Below, piece by piece: positions 1 to 8,161 of a stretch of 9,076 nucleotides of DNA. The position numbers and the translations under genes are program-made. The stretch comes from an uncultured Flavobacteriales bacterium (GTDB lineage: Bacteria; Bacteroidota; Bacteroidia; Flavobacteriales_D; Parvicellaceae). The notes under the pieces are model-generated. The model had not been told where the DNA came from, made no database searches, and saw only the letters and a list, made by a program, of their open reading frames with translations. Location of the stretch: NCBI GenBank assembly GCA_938084875.1, contig CALKFX010000163.1, forward strand, positions 1 to 9,076, written 5' to 3'. Positions within the stretch are counted from its first letter, which is position 1; each line of letters begins with the position of its first letter.

Positions 1-1
1 A

Positions 2-853
2 CCCGAAGAAAATGATGAACTTGATTATAAGTTGAATGACTACAGAATAGTTCAATTTACTGGAAAAATACAATCGGTTGAAAAACCAATGGATATTTTC
101 ATTTTAAATGCTTTAGAAATTGATAGAGATTTAAATTTCATACAAAAAGAAAATACCCTCAGTAATAATTATGGATCTGGTAATTTATTTATTGGTGATG
201 ATATTTACATTGAAGATGGTGCAATAATTAATGGTGCTACTTTAAATAGCAGTGATGGGCCTATTTTCATAAGTAAAACAGCAGAAGTAATGGAAGGCAG
301 TAACTTGAGAGGCCCTTTGGTTATAATGGAAAATTCAGTAATAAAAATGGGGTCTAAAATTTACGGACCAACTACCATAGGTCCTAGTTGTAAAATTGGA
401 GGTGAATTAAGTAATGTGGTTTTTCAAGGCTTTTCAAACAAAGCACATGATGGCTTTTTAGGAAATAGTGTAGTTGGTTATTGGTGTAATTTCGGAGCAG
501 ATTCAAATTCCTCCAACTTGAAAAATAATTACAGCGAAGTTAAATCTTGGTCTTACCATACTGAAAAATTTGAGAGTACAGGAACCATGTACTGCGGTTT
601 GATAATTGGAGACCATTCAAAATGTGGAATAAATACTATGTTTAATACAGGAACTGTAGTAGGGTCCTTTGTTAATATTTTTGGATCTGGATTTCCTTCA
701 AAATTTATCCCCTCTTATTCATGGGGTGGGGGAAATACTTTCGAAACTTACAAATTTGAAAAAGCTATTGAACTAGCCAATATTGTAATGAAAAGAAGAG
801 GGGTTGAGTTAGACGAGACTACAATAGAAATCTATAAATCTTTTTTCAAATAA
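2..853 (+). CDS. GlmU-like sugar nucleotidyltransferase/acetyltransferase, C-terminal part (5' partial)
   Basis: The reading frame is open from base 2 and stops with TAA at 851-853, giving 283 visible residues. The true start lies left of the window. An in-frame TTG at 32 is only an internal codon, since PEENDELDYK reads straight into it. The visible part begins near the end of the nucleotidyltransferase domain (motif like MDIFILN) and continues from about base 160 as a left-handed beta-helix of hexapeptide repeats (GPIFIS, GPLVIM, IYGPTTIGPSCKIGGE). The family hallmarks AHDGFLGNS, NLKNNYSEVK and HSKCGINTMFNTGTVVG are present. The His of AHDGFLG (446-448) is the likely counterpart of the catalytic His of the E. 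coli GlmU acetyltransferase site. This is the Bacteroidota alternative GlmU family, about 390 residues when complete by my recollection, thought to make UDP-GlcNAc-type precursors in the cytoplasm. The family is clear; the exact substrate is inferred. Confidence 0.9.
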   Translation, partial: PEENDELDYKLNDYRIVQFTGKIQSVEKPMDIFILNALEIDRDLNFIQKENTLSNNYGSGNLFIGDDIYIEDGAIINGATLNSSDGPIFISKTAEVMEGSNLRGPLVIMENSVIKMGSKIYGPTTIGPSCKIGGELSNVVFQGFSNKAHDGFLGNSVVGYWCNFGADSNSSNLKNNYSEVKSWSYHTEKFESTGTMYCGLIIGDHSKCGINTMFNTGTVVGSFVNIFGSGFPSKFIPSYSWGGGNTFETYKFEKAIELANIVMKRRGVELDETTIEIYKSFFK

Positions 854-871
854 ATCTTAATATAAGTAGTT

Positions 872-887
872 TGGCACACCAATTGAA
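872..887 (+). promoter_or_regulatory. Candidate sigma-54 (-24/-12) promoter of lon
   Basis: The sequence TGGCACACCAATTGAA fits the sigma-54 consensus TGGCACRNNNNTTGCW at every fixed position except one: the -12 element reads GA instead of GC. Spacing between the GG and the -12 G is the required 10 bases. It lies 19 bases after the stop of the GlmU-like gene and would start a transcript near 897-900, giving a lon leader of about 85 bases. An inverted repeat, ACACCA (876-881) with TGGTGT (898-903), overlaps it and could be an operator or a weak hairpin. No upstream enhancer site was recognised. Known: many Bacteroidota encode RpoN. Inferred: that this copy is used. Confidence 0.5.
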
Positions 888-967
888 CTAATTGTAATGG
901 TGTACTTAATTTAGTTTTAATAATCTTTTATTTAAAATTATTCACCTTTTAAAATTGCACCAACAAC

Positions 968-978
968 GACATATTGTC
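968..978 (+). promoter_or_regulatory. Short palindrome abutting the lon start, possible operator
   Basis: GACA-TAT-TGTC is a perfect 4-base inverted repeat with a 3-base spacer. The symmetry resumes outside one mismatch (AA at 965-966 pairs with TT at 980-981). It ends five bases before the ATG at 984. A weak match to the Bacteroidota -7 element TAnnTTTG (TAAAATTG, 950-957) lies just upstream, so a repressor bound here would sit around a start site near 964. No clear -33 TTG was found for that element. The arms are short, so chance occurrence in AT-rich DNA is possible. Confidence 0.25.
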
Positions 979-983
979 ATTAA

Positions 984-3422
984 ATGTTAAAAAATAAAGT
1001 AATGAGTGACTTTTTTGCAGAAAAAAATTGGAATGAGTTTAGTGATTTAGTAAATGAAGAAACAGAATTTATTCCACTAATATCTTCCGAAGACGAAGAT
1101 AGAATGAATCTTGAAGAAGTTCCTGAAAAATTACCAATTCTTCCCTTAAGAAATAATGTATTATTCCCTGGTGTTGTTATCCCAATAACACTTGGTAGGG
1201 ATAAAAGTATAAAGCTTATACAAGATGCTAATAAGGGCAATAAAATAATAGGAGTAGTTTCACAAGTAGATACTAAAGTTGAAGAACCTCGCTATAAAGA
1301 TTTATATCAAATAGGAACTGTTGCACAAATAGTTAAAATGTTGAAGATGCCTGATGGAAGTAGCACCATCATTATTCAAGGAAAAAAAAGGCTCAAATTA
1401 GTTGAAGAAATTTCTGACGACCCTTATCTAATTGCTTCAATAGAAGAATTTGATGAGAAAAGTTTAAAAAATGTTTCAAAAGAGTCCAAGGCATTATTTG
1501 ATTCTTTAAAAGATATGGCTCTTAACATTATTAAAAACTCTCCTAGTATTCCCTCTGAAGCTTCATTTGCAGTCAAAAACATTGAAAGCCCCAATTTCTT
1601 GGTTAATTTCATAAGTTCTCATATGAATGCAGAAGTTGTTGAAAAGCAAAAAATGCTAGAAGTTCCCAATATTAATGACAGAGCAGAACTATTACTTAAG
1701 CATCTTAACAAGGAATTACAGATGCTTGAACTGAAAAATGATATTCAATCTAGAGTTAAAACAGATTTAGACCAACAACAAAAAGAATACTTGCTTCACC
1801 AGCAGATGAAAGAAATTCAAAATCAGCTTGGTGAAAATCCAGTGCAGCAAGAAATAAACGAACTAAGAGAAAAATCTCTTTCTAAAAAATGGTCATCTAA
1901 TGTCAAGAAAACTTTTAATAAAGAATTAGACAAGTTAGAAAGAATGAATCCATCTGGAGCAGAGTACGGGGTACAAATCAACTATTGTCAGTTACTAATT
2001 GATCTTCCATGGGATGTTTATACCAATGATAAGTTCAATCTTAAAAAGGTTCAAAAAGTCTTGGACAGAGATCATTTTGGATTAGAAAAGGTAAAAGATA
2101 GAATTGTAGAGTATTTATCTGTTCTTAAATTAAAAGGAGATATGAAATCTCCAATATTGTGTCTTTACGGCCCTCCAGGGGTTGGTAAAACTTCTTTAGG
2201 AAAGTCTATTGCCGAAGCAATCGGTAGAAAATATGTAAGAATGTCTTTAGGTGGATTACATGACGAATCTGAGATTAGAGGACACAGAAAAACATATATA
2301 GGTGCTATGCCGGGAAAACTAATTAATAATTTAAAAAAAGTTGGTACTTCTAATCCAGTCTTTGTTTTAGACGAAATTGATAAAGTAGGGAAGTCAGGAC
2401 ATGGCGATCCATCTTCAGCACTTTTAGAGGTTTTAGATCCTGAGCAAAATGATACTTTTCAAGATAACTTTGTTGAGATTGAGTACGATCTTTCCAAAGT
2501 TTTATTTATTGCAACTGCAAATGATTTATCAACAATTCAACCTGCATTAAGAGATAGAATGGAAATTATTCCAATAAATGGATATACGATCGAAGAAAAA
2601 GTGCAAATAGCTAAAAAGCATTTAATACCAAAGCTTATTTCAGATCATGGAATTTCTAAAGAAGATGTTAAACTAAGTCAAGGTGTTTTAGAAAATGTTA
2701 TTACTTCTTACACTAATGAAAGTGGTGTAAGAGGATTAGAGAAAAAAATTGCAAAACTTATTAGAAATAGAGCAAAACAAATTGCATTCGAAGAGAAGTT
2801 TGTTCCCTTAATTACTAAAGAAAATGTTTTAAAGCTATTAGGCCCAGGAATGGATCCTAGAAAATATTCCGAACATATTATACCTGGAGTAGTAACAGGA
2901 CTAGCATGGACTAGAACTGGAGGAGATATTCTTTTTATCGAAACTTCAAAAACTAAAGGAAAAGGTAAGTTGACACTTACAGGAAATCTTGGGGATGTTA
3001 TGAAGGAATCAGCAATTATAGCCTTGGAATATATCAGAGCAAATGGTGGAAAGTTTGGGATTTATCAAGAAGAAATTGATAAAAACAATTTTCATGTTCA
3101 TGTTCCTGAAGGTGCAACTCCAAAAGATGGCCCATCTGCTGGAGTTACGATGATTACTGCTTTGGCTTCTTCAATAACAGGAAAAAAAGTTAAAAAGCAC
3201 TTGGCTATGACTGGGGAAATCACCCTTAGAGGAGAAGTTTTGCCAGTCGGAGGAATAAAAGAAAAAATATTAGCTGCTAAAAGAGCTGGTATTAAATTTA
3301 TATTGTTGCCAGCATCTAATCAAAAGGATGTTGAAGACATTAAGTCAGAGTATCTAAAAGGTCTTACATTTAACTATGTTAAAAAGATGGAAGATGTCAT
3401 AAAATATTCATTGAAGGGTTGA
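984..3422 (+). CDS. lon: ATP-dependent protease Lon (endopeptidase La)
   Basis: This is a complete 812-residue Lon, the cytoplasmic AAA+ protease that unfolds and degrades damaged and short-lived regulatory proteins. The substrate-binding LON domain starts at LPILPLRNNVLFPG (residues 50-63) and runs to about 240. A helical linker containing QQQKEYLLHQQMKEIQ follows. The ATPase has Walker A GPPGVGKT at 396-403 and Walker B VLDEID with Asp463-Glu464. The protease domain carries the Ser-Lys dyad: Ser718 in DGPSAG and Lys761 in GGIKEK, aligned to E. coli Ser679 and Lys722. Nothing catalytic is missing. Start choice is uncertain: ATG 984 gives the longest protein but has a palindrome right before it, while ATG 1002 (Met7, MSDFF) has the A-rich upstream stretch common in Bacteroidota. 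The gene is separated by 130 and 103 bases from its neighbours and is probably transcribed on its own. Confidence 0.97.
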   Translation: MLKNKVMSDFFAEKNWNEFSDLVNEETEFIPLISSEDEDRMNLEEVPEKLPILPLRNNVLFPGVVIPITLGRDKSIKLIQDANKGNKIIGVVSQVDTKVEEPRYKDLYQIGTVAQIVKMLKMPDGSSTIIIQGKKRLKLVEEISDDPYLIASIEEFDEKSLKNVSKESKALFDSLKDMALNIIKNSPSIPSEASFAVKNIESPNFLVNFISSHMNAEVVEKQKMLEVPNINDRAELLLKHLNKELQMLELKNDIQSRVKTDLDQQQKEYLLHQQMKEIQNQLGENPVQQEINELREKSLSKKWSSNVKKTFNKELDKLERMNPSGAEYGVQINYCQLLIDLPWDVYTNDKFNLKKVQKVLDRDHFGLEKVKDRIVEYLSVLKLKGDMKSPILCLYGPPGVGKTSLGKSIAEAIGRKYVRMSLGGLHDESEIRGHRKTYIGAMPGKLINNLKKVGTSNPVFVLDEIDKVGKSGHGDPSSALLEVLDPEQNDTFQDNFVEIEYDLSKVLFIATANDLSTIQPALRDRMEIIPINGYTIEEKVQIAKKHLIPKLISDHGISKEDVKLSQGVLENVITSYTNESGVRGLEKKIAKLIRNRAKQIAFEEKFVPLITKENVLKLLGPGMDPRKYSEHIIPGVVTGLAWTRTGGDILFIETSKTKGKGKLTLTGNLGDVMKESAIIALEYIRANGGKFGIYQEEIDKNNFHVHVPEGATPKDGPSAGVTMITALASSITGKKVKKHLAMTGEITLRGEVLPVGGIKEKILAAKRAGIKFILLPASNQKDVEDIKSEYLKGLTFNYVKKMEDVIKYSLKG

Positions 3423-3449
3423 TTTTATAAACTTTATCGGTATTCAACA

Positions 3450-3476
3450 TTAACTGTTAATAAGTTACTCTGTTAA
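3450..3476 (+). promoter_or_regulatory. TTAAC/GTTAA repeat cluster upstream of parE
   Basis: TTAACTGTTAA (3450-3460) is a perfect 5-base inverted repeat around a central T. The heptamer CTGTTAA occurs at 3454-3460 and again at 3470-3476, a 16-base period. TAACT (3451-3455) also pairs with AGTTA (3463-3467). The cluster lies 50 to 76 bases before the parE start, in the only promoter-sized gap ahead of the parE-parC unit. Two 7-of-8 matches to the Bacteroidota -7 element follow (TATTTTTC 3484-3491 and TATTTTTA 3502-3509), neither with a clear -33 TTG. A role as an operator or promoter for the topoisomerase operon is inference. Confidence 0.25.
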
Positions 3477-3525
3477 ATAATCTTATTTTTCTATAAAAAA
3501 CTATTTTTAGTCATCGTATTAAATT

Positions 3526-5382
3526 ATGGCTGACAATAACGTTCAATATACTGAAGATAATATACGTTCCTTAGACTGGAAAGAGCATATTAGAATGCGT
3601 CCTGGAATGTATATTGGAAAGTTGGGAGATGGTTCTTCTTCAGACGACGGCATATATGTTTTGGTAAAGGAAGTTGTAGACAATTCCATAGATGAGTTTG
3701 TAATGGGTAATGGAAAGAAAATTTCTGTGAAGATCGATAATGATGTTGTTCAGGTTAGAGACTTTGGAAGAGGAATTCCTCTAGGAAAAGTAAAAGATGT
3801 AGTTTCTAAAATGAATACTGGAGGTAAATACGACTCTAGAGCATTTAAAAAATCAGTTGGTCTAAATGGTGTTGGCACAAAAGCAGTAAATGCTCTTTCT
3901 TCAGACTTTCTAGTAGAATCAATTAGGGATGGTGAATTAAAAAAAGTTTCTTTCACAAGGGGTGAGGTTGTCGATGATATGTCTCTTGAGAAAACAAATC
4001 AAGATAACGGAACAAGAATTATTTTCTCACCCGATAAAGATATTTTTAAAAACTACAAATTTAGAGATACTTATCTTGAAAAAATGTTTTGGAACTATTG
4101 TTACTTAAATAGAAATTTAACAATAGATTTTAATGGCAATAAGTTTATTTCCAAAAATGGATTAAAAGATCTTTTAGAATCCAATATGGATGGTTCTCCA
4201 TTATATCCAATTGTTCACTTAGAAGGAGATGATATTGAGGTTGCCTTTACCCACTCAAGAGGATATGGTGAAGATTATTCATCTTTTGTAAATGGACAAC
4301 ACACAACACAAGGAGGTACTCATCAAAGCGCATTTAGAGAGGCAATTGCTAAAGTTATAAAAGACTTTTTTAACAAGTATGAGCCAGTAGATATTAGACA
4401 AGGAATTGTTGCTGCAGTAAGTATTAAGGTAATAGAACCTGTTTTTGAATCCCAAACAAAAACAAAATTAGGTTCTACAGAAATTGAACCTAATGGTAAA
4501 TCTGTAAGAGGTTTTGTAATGGATTTCTTAAGAGAAAAGCTGGATAATTTTCTACATAAAAATCCAGAGTTGGTTCAACAGATGGAATTTAAGATTAAGC
4601 AGTCTGAAAAAGAAAGAAAAGAATTATCCGGGATAAGAAAATTAGCAAGAGAGAGAGCTAAGAAAGTTAGTCTGCACAACAAAAAATTAAGAGATTGTAA
4701 AATCCACTACAGTGATTTTAAAAATGACAGGAGAGAAGAGACCTCAATTTTCATCACTGAAGGAGACTCTGCAAGTGGTTCTATCACCAAATGTAGAGAT
4801 GTTAAAACGCAAGCTGTATTTAGCTTAAGAGGAAAACCACTAAATTCCTTTGGTCTTTCTAAAAAAGTGGTTTACGAAAATGAAGAATTTAATCTTATTC
4901 AAGCAGCATTAAATATTGAAGAGGATATGGAATCCTTAAGGTATAATAAAATTATTATTGCCACAGATGCCGATGTTGACGGAATGCATATTAGATTACT
5001 GCTACTCACTTTCTTTTTAAGATTTTTTCCAGATTTAGTTAAGAAAAATCATGTCTTTATTTTACAAACACCACTTTTTAGAGTAAGAAATAAGAAAGAA
5101 ACAAGATATTGTTACAATGAAGAAGAAAGAAAAGATGCCATAGACTCTTTGGGAAAGAATCCTGAAATAACAAGATTTAAGGGTCTTGGTGAAATATCTC
5201 CAGATGAATTTAAATACTTTATTGGAGACGATATTAGATTAGAGCCTGTTTTAATGTCTAAGTCTAAATCCATTGAGGAAATACTAACTTTCTATATGGG
5301 AAAAAACACACCTGAACGTCAGGGTTTTATTATAGACAATTTAAAAGTGGAAGAAGACTACTTGGTAGTGGAAAACCAATGA
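3526..5382 (+). CDS. parE: DNA topoisomerase IV subunit B (ParE)
   Basis: This is a complete 618-residue ATPase subunit of topoisomerase IV, the type IIA enzyme that decatenates replicated chromosomes and relaxes supercoils. The GHKL ATPase domain shows IRMRPGMYIG (22-31), the catalytic Glu49 and Mg-binding Asn53 in EVVDNSIDE, DFGRGIP (79-85) and the lid GLNGVGTK (112-119). The transducer domain includes FVNGQHTTQGGTH. The TOPRIM domain has EGDSASG with Glu412 and the metal triad Asp481, Asp483 and Asp485 in DADVDG. RFKGLGE starts at residue 550 and continues as ISPDEFKYFIGDD, a form I associate with Bacteroidota ParE rather than GyrB. There is no GyrB-type insertion, and the length fits ParE. 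parC follows after one base, which supports topoisomerase IV over gyrase, whose genes are usually apart in this phylum. The ATG has an AT-rich, SD-free upstream region. Confidence 0.96.
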   Translation: MADNNVQYTEDNIRSLDWKEHIRMRPGMYIGKLGDGSSSDDGIYVLVKEVVDNSIDEFVMGNGKKISVKIDNDVVQVRDFGRGIPLGKVKDVVSKMNTGGKYDSRAFKKSVGLNGVGTKAVNALSSDFLVESIRDGELKKVSFTRGEVVDDMSLEKTNQDNGTRIIFSPDKDIFKNYKFRDTYLEKMFWNYCYLNRNLTIDFNGNKFISKNGLKDLLESNMDGSPLYPIVHLEGDDIEVAFTHSRGYGEDYSSFVNGQHTTQGGTHQSAFREAIAKVIKDFFNKYEPVDIRQGIVAAVSIKVIEPVFESQTKTKLGSTEIEPNGKSVRGFVMDFLREKLDNFLHKNPELVQQMEFKIKQSEKERKELSGIRKLARERAKKVSLHNKKLRDCKIHYSDFKNDRREETSIFITEGDSASGSITKCRDVKTQAVFSLRGKPLNSFGLSKKVVYENEEFNLIQAALNIEEDMESLRYNKIIIATDADVDGMHIRLLLLTFFLRFFPDLVKKNHVFILQTPLFRVRNKKETRYCYNEEERKDAIDSLGKNPEITRFKGLGEISPDEFKYFIGDDIRLEPVLMSKSKSIEEILTFYMGKNTPERQGFIIDNLKVEEDYLVVENQ

Positions 5383-5383
5383 A

Positions 5384-8161
5384 ATGGATGAGTTAAATTT
5401 AAATATATCTGAAGATTCTAATGAGAAGGACAATATTACTTATCTGTCTGGAATGTATAAGGAGTGGTTTTTAGATTACGCTTCCTATGTTATCTTAGAA
5501 CGAGCTGTTCCTGCACTTGAAGATGGATTGAAGCCTGTACAAAGAAGAATTCTTCATTCTATGAAAGAATTAGACGATGGTAGGTACAATAAGGTAGCAA
5601 ATATTATTGGTAATACTATGAAGTACCATCCTCATGGAGATGCATCTATTGGAGATGCAATGGTTCAGATCGGTCAGAAAGATTTATTAATTGATTGTCA
5701 AGGTAATTGGGGGAATTTATTAACGGGGGATGGTGCTGCTGCTCCAAGATATATTGAAGCTAGAGTAACAAAATTTGGAAATCATGTTTTATATAATAAT
5801 AAAACTACTAAATGGCTTAGTTCTTACGATGGAAGAAATAAAGAGCCACAATATCTTCCAGTTAAATTTCCAATTCTATTAAACCATGGTGCAGAAGGAA
5901 TTGCTGTAGGTTTAGCTTGTAAGATATTGCCACATAATTTTATAGAGTTAATAGACGCATCTATAAATATTTTAAAAGGAAAGAAGATAGAATTATTTCC
6001 AGATTTTCCAAATGGTGGTCTAGCAGACTTTACTCAGTACAATGACGGTATTAGGGGTGGTAAAATAAGGGTCAGAGCAGGGATTAAAAAAATAGATAAT
6101 AAAACACTAGTTATCAACCAAATACCATTTGGAACTACAACAGATACTTTAATAGATTCTATAGTAAAGGCTACAGAAAAAAATAAAATTAAGATTAAAA
6201 AAATTGAAGATAATACATCTTCAGTTGCAGAAATTATAATTCACCTTCCTTCGGGAGTTTCGCCAGATAAAATGATTGATGCATTATTCGCCTTTACAAA
6301 TTGTGAGATGTCTATATCACCAAATTCTTGTGTTATTGAGGGCAATAAGCCTATTTTTATTGGAGTTTCTGAAATATTAAAAAAATCTGTTGACAGAACT
6401 GTAGAACTATTAAAACTTGAATTGGAGATAAAACTCCAAGAATTACAAAACCAATGGCATTGGCTTTCTCTAGAAAGAATTTTCATAGAAAATAGAATAT
6501 ATAGAAAGATAGAAGATGAAGAAACTTGGGAGGGTGTTTTAAATGCCATAAAACTTGGTCTTAAGCCTTTTCTGAAAAACCTTAAGAAAACCGTAAGCGA
6601 GGAGGATATAGTTAAGCTAACGGAAATTAAAATAAAAAGAATTTCAAAATTTGATAGTGATAAAGCTGAAGATAACTTACTGAAAATTGAAGATCAAATA
6701 ACAGAAGTAAATAAAAATCTTTCTAATCTTACTGAATTTGCTATTAATTACTATAAAGATGTAAAAAACAAATATAGTGAGGGTAAAGAGAGAAAAACTG
6801 AAATAAGAGTATTCGATAATATCACTGCACGTAAAGTAATTGTCTCTAATAAAAAACTGTATGTTAACAGGGAAGAAGGTTTTATTGGATGGTCTCTAAG
6901 AAAAGATGAATTTGTTGAAGAATGCTCTGATTTAGACGATATTATTCTGTTTTTTGACAATGGAAAAGTAATTGTTACAAAAATTGCCGATAAAAAATTT
7001 GTTGGTAAAGGAATTCTTCATGTAGCTGTATGGAAAAAGGGAGATGAAAGAACTATTTATCATTTAATTTATCAAGCTGGTAAAATGGCCCCTTCCTACA
7101 TGAAAAGGTTCGCTATTAGTTCAATAACTAGAGACAGAGAATACGATATTGTTGGCAATGCTAATAATCCTAAAATTCATTATTTCTCAGTTAATCCAAA
7201 TGGTAGAAGAGAAACAGTACTAATCAAATTAAGACCACGACCAAAATTAAAAAAACTTAAAATAGAAATAGATTTTGCTGAGCTAATGATAAAGGGCAGA
7301 GGGAGCAAGGGAAACTTAGTTACCAAACATTTTATTTCTAAAATTGAGCAAAGAGAATTAGGTGGTTCAACACTGGCTGCGAGAAAGATATGGTGGGACG
7401 AAGTTGTATCAAGGCTTAATAATGAACAGAGAGGAAAACTACTTGGCAGTTTTAAAGGAGATGATAAAATTCTTACTGTTTATAAATCTGGAAAGTATTT
7501 AATAAGTGGTTTTGAATTGTCTAATAAATTTGATGATGATCTCATCTATATCGGAAAGTGGCATCCTTCAAGAGCTCTTTCATGTATTTATTGGAATCCA
7601 AAAAAGGAACTATATTTTGTTAAAAGGTTTCTTATTGAAGTAACTACTAAGATGTATAGTTTTATTGATCAAGACTATGAGCTTTCGTTAGTCTCAATTG
7701 ACTACAAACCAAAAGTTAAAATTTCATTTAATAAGCGATTGAAAGAAACAAAAGATTTGGATGACAAGATAGTTGCATTAAATGAGATTGTAGATGTGAA
7801 AGGAGATAAAGCAAAAGGAAATCAGTTGACACGCTTAAAAGTAAAAGATATTACTCTCCTAGAAGTTGAGTCTGGAGAGGAGTGGCCAGAAGAAGAAATG
7901 CCTTCGGAAGAATCTGCTGTAATTGAAGATGTTGAAACAAGTACTAATAAGGTTAATATTCAAGAAATACCTACAGATAACATTTCAAACACTAGCGATG
8001 AATTAACAACAGATTTGAATGAGAATAAAGGTCAAAAGAAGATAGAAAATATTAAGATTGATACTAATTCAGAAGGTCCTATTGAGATGGAGTGGAATGT
8101 AGATTCATCTTCAAATAATGGGGAAGATTTGGACGAAGATGGTCAAATGAAAATATTTTAA
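5384..8161 (+). CDS. parC: DNA topoisomerase IV subunit A (ParC)
   Basis: This 925-residue protein is the DNA-cleaving subunit that pairs with ParE in an A2B2 complex. The breakage-reunion domain holds LEDGLKPVQRRIL, KYHPHGDASIGDAM and the catalytic Tyr123 preceded by Arg122 in APRYIEAR, aligned to E. coli ParC Tyr120 and GyrA Tyr122. A long helical region with LELEIKLQELQNQW follows, where the coiled-coil gate is expected. The beta-pinwheel C-terminal domain occupies roughly 495-820 and has only a degenerate GyrA-box, KGRGSKG (637-643), as expected for ParC rather than GyrA. From about residue 827 comes a 99-residue low-complexity tail, strongly acidic (about 29 Asp/Glu against 6 Lys), ending in QMKIF. 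The ATG lies one base after the parE TGA, so translation is probably coupled. At the GyrA Ser83-equivalent position the residue is Ala87; Asp91 is kept. Confidence 0.96.
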   Translation: MDELNLNISEDSNEKDNITYLSGMYKEWFLDYASYVILERAVPALEDGLKPVQRRILHSMKELDDGRYNKVANIIGNTMKYHPHGDASIGDAMVQIGQKDLLIDCQGNWGNLLTGDGAAAPRYIEARVTKFGNHVLYNNKTTKWLSSYDGRNKEPQYLPVKFPILLNHGAEGIAVGLACKILPHNFIELIDASINILKGKKIELFPDFPNGGLADFTQYNDGIRGGKIRVRAGIKKIDNKTLVINQIPFGTTTDTLIDSIVKATEKNKIKIKKIEDNTSSVAEIIIHLPSGVSPDKMIDALFAFTNCEMSISPNSCVIEGNKPIFIGVSEILKKSVDRTVELLKLELEIKLQELQNQWHWLSLERIFIENRIYRKIEDEETWEGVLNAIKLGLKPFLKNLKKTVSEEDIVKLTEIKIKRISKFDSDKAEDNLLKIEDQITEVNKNLSNLTEFAINYYKDVKNKYSEGKERKTEIRVFDNITARKVIVSNKKLYVNREEGFIGWSLRKDEFVEECSDLDDIILFFDNGKVIVTKIADKKFVGKGILHVAVWKKGDERTIYHLIYQAGKMAPSYMKRFAISSITRDREYDIVGNANNPKIHYFSVNPNGRRETVLIKLRPRPKLKKLKIEIDFAELMIKGRGSKGNLVTKHFISKIEQRELGGSTLAARKIWWDEVVSRLNNEQRGKLLGSFKGDDKILTVYKSGKYLISGFELSNKFDDDLIYIGKWHPSRALSCIYWNPKKELYFVKRFLIEVTTKMYSFIDQDYELSLVSIDYKPKVKISFNKRLKETKDLDDKIVALNEIVDVKGDKAKGNQLTRLKVKDITLLEVESGEEWPEEEMPSEESAVIEDVETSTNKVNIQEIPTDNISNTSDELTTDLNENKGQKKIENIKIDTNSEGPIEMEWNVDSSSNNGEDLDEDGQMKIF

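Noticed and set aside
32..34. TTG at base 32 as the start of the first gene
   Set aside because: The frame is open to the left edge with plausible protein sequence, and the family has a nucleotidyltransferase domain before this point, so the gene is simply cut by the window.
980..1240. 86-residue open frame on the minus strand within lon
   Set aside because: It lies opposite the strongly conserved lon coding sequence, is Ser/Phe/Leu-rich as expected of antisense AT-rich DNA, and resembles no family I know.
3418..3448. GTTGA/TCAAC inverted repeat as a lon terminator
   Set aside because: Only five base pairs around a 21-base loop, AT-rich, with no following U-tract; not enough to call a terminator.
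3450..3480. DnaA boxes or an origin in the lon-parE gap
   Set aside because: The TGTTAATAA-like words do not fit TTATNCACA, and neither dnaA nor dnaN is in the window.
3491..3510. CTATAAAAAACTATTTTTAG as a terminator hairpin
   Set aside because: The stem is almost entirely A-T with a bulge and only a 4-base loop, too weak to support; it more likely contains a -7-like promoter element.
3872..3890. TTGGCACAAAAGCAG inside parE as a second sigma-54 site
   Set aside because: The -12 element TTGC is missing at the correct spacing, and the bases encode the conserved GVGTKA motif.
6241..6549. 102-residue minus-strand frame within parC, and similar minus-strand frames at 1424-1612, 3750-3956 and 6751-6960
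   Set aside because: All are mirrored shadows of well-supported coding sequence, with no own start context or recognisable domain.
3526..8161. The two topoisomerase genes as gyrB and gyrA
   Set aside because: Adjacent pairing, the ParE-type RFKGLGEISPDEF region, and the degenerate GyrA-box in the second subunit fit topoisomerase IV better.
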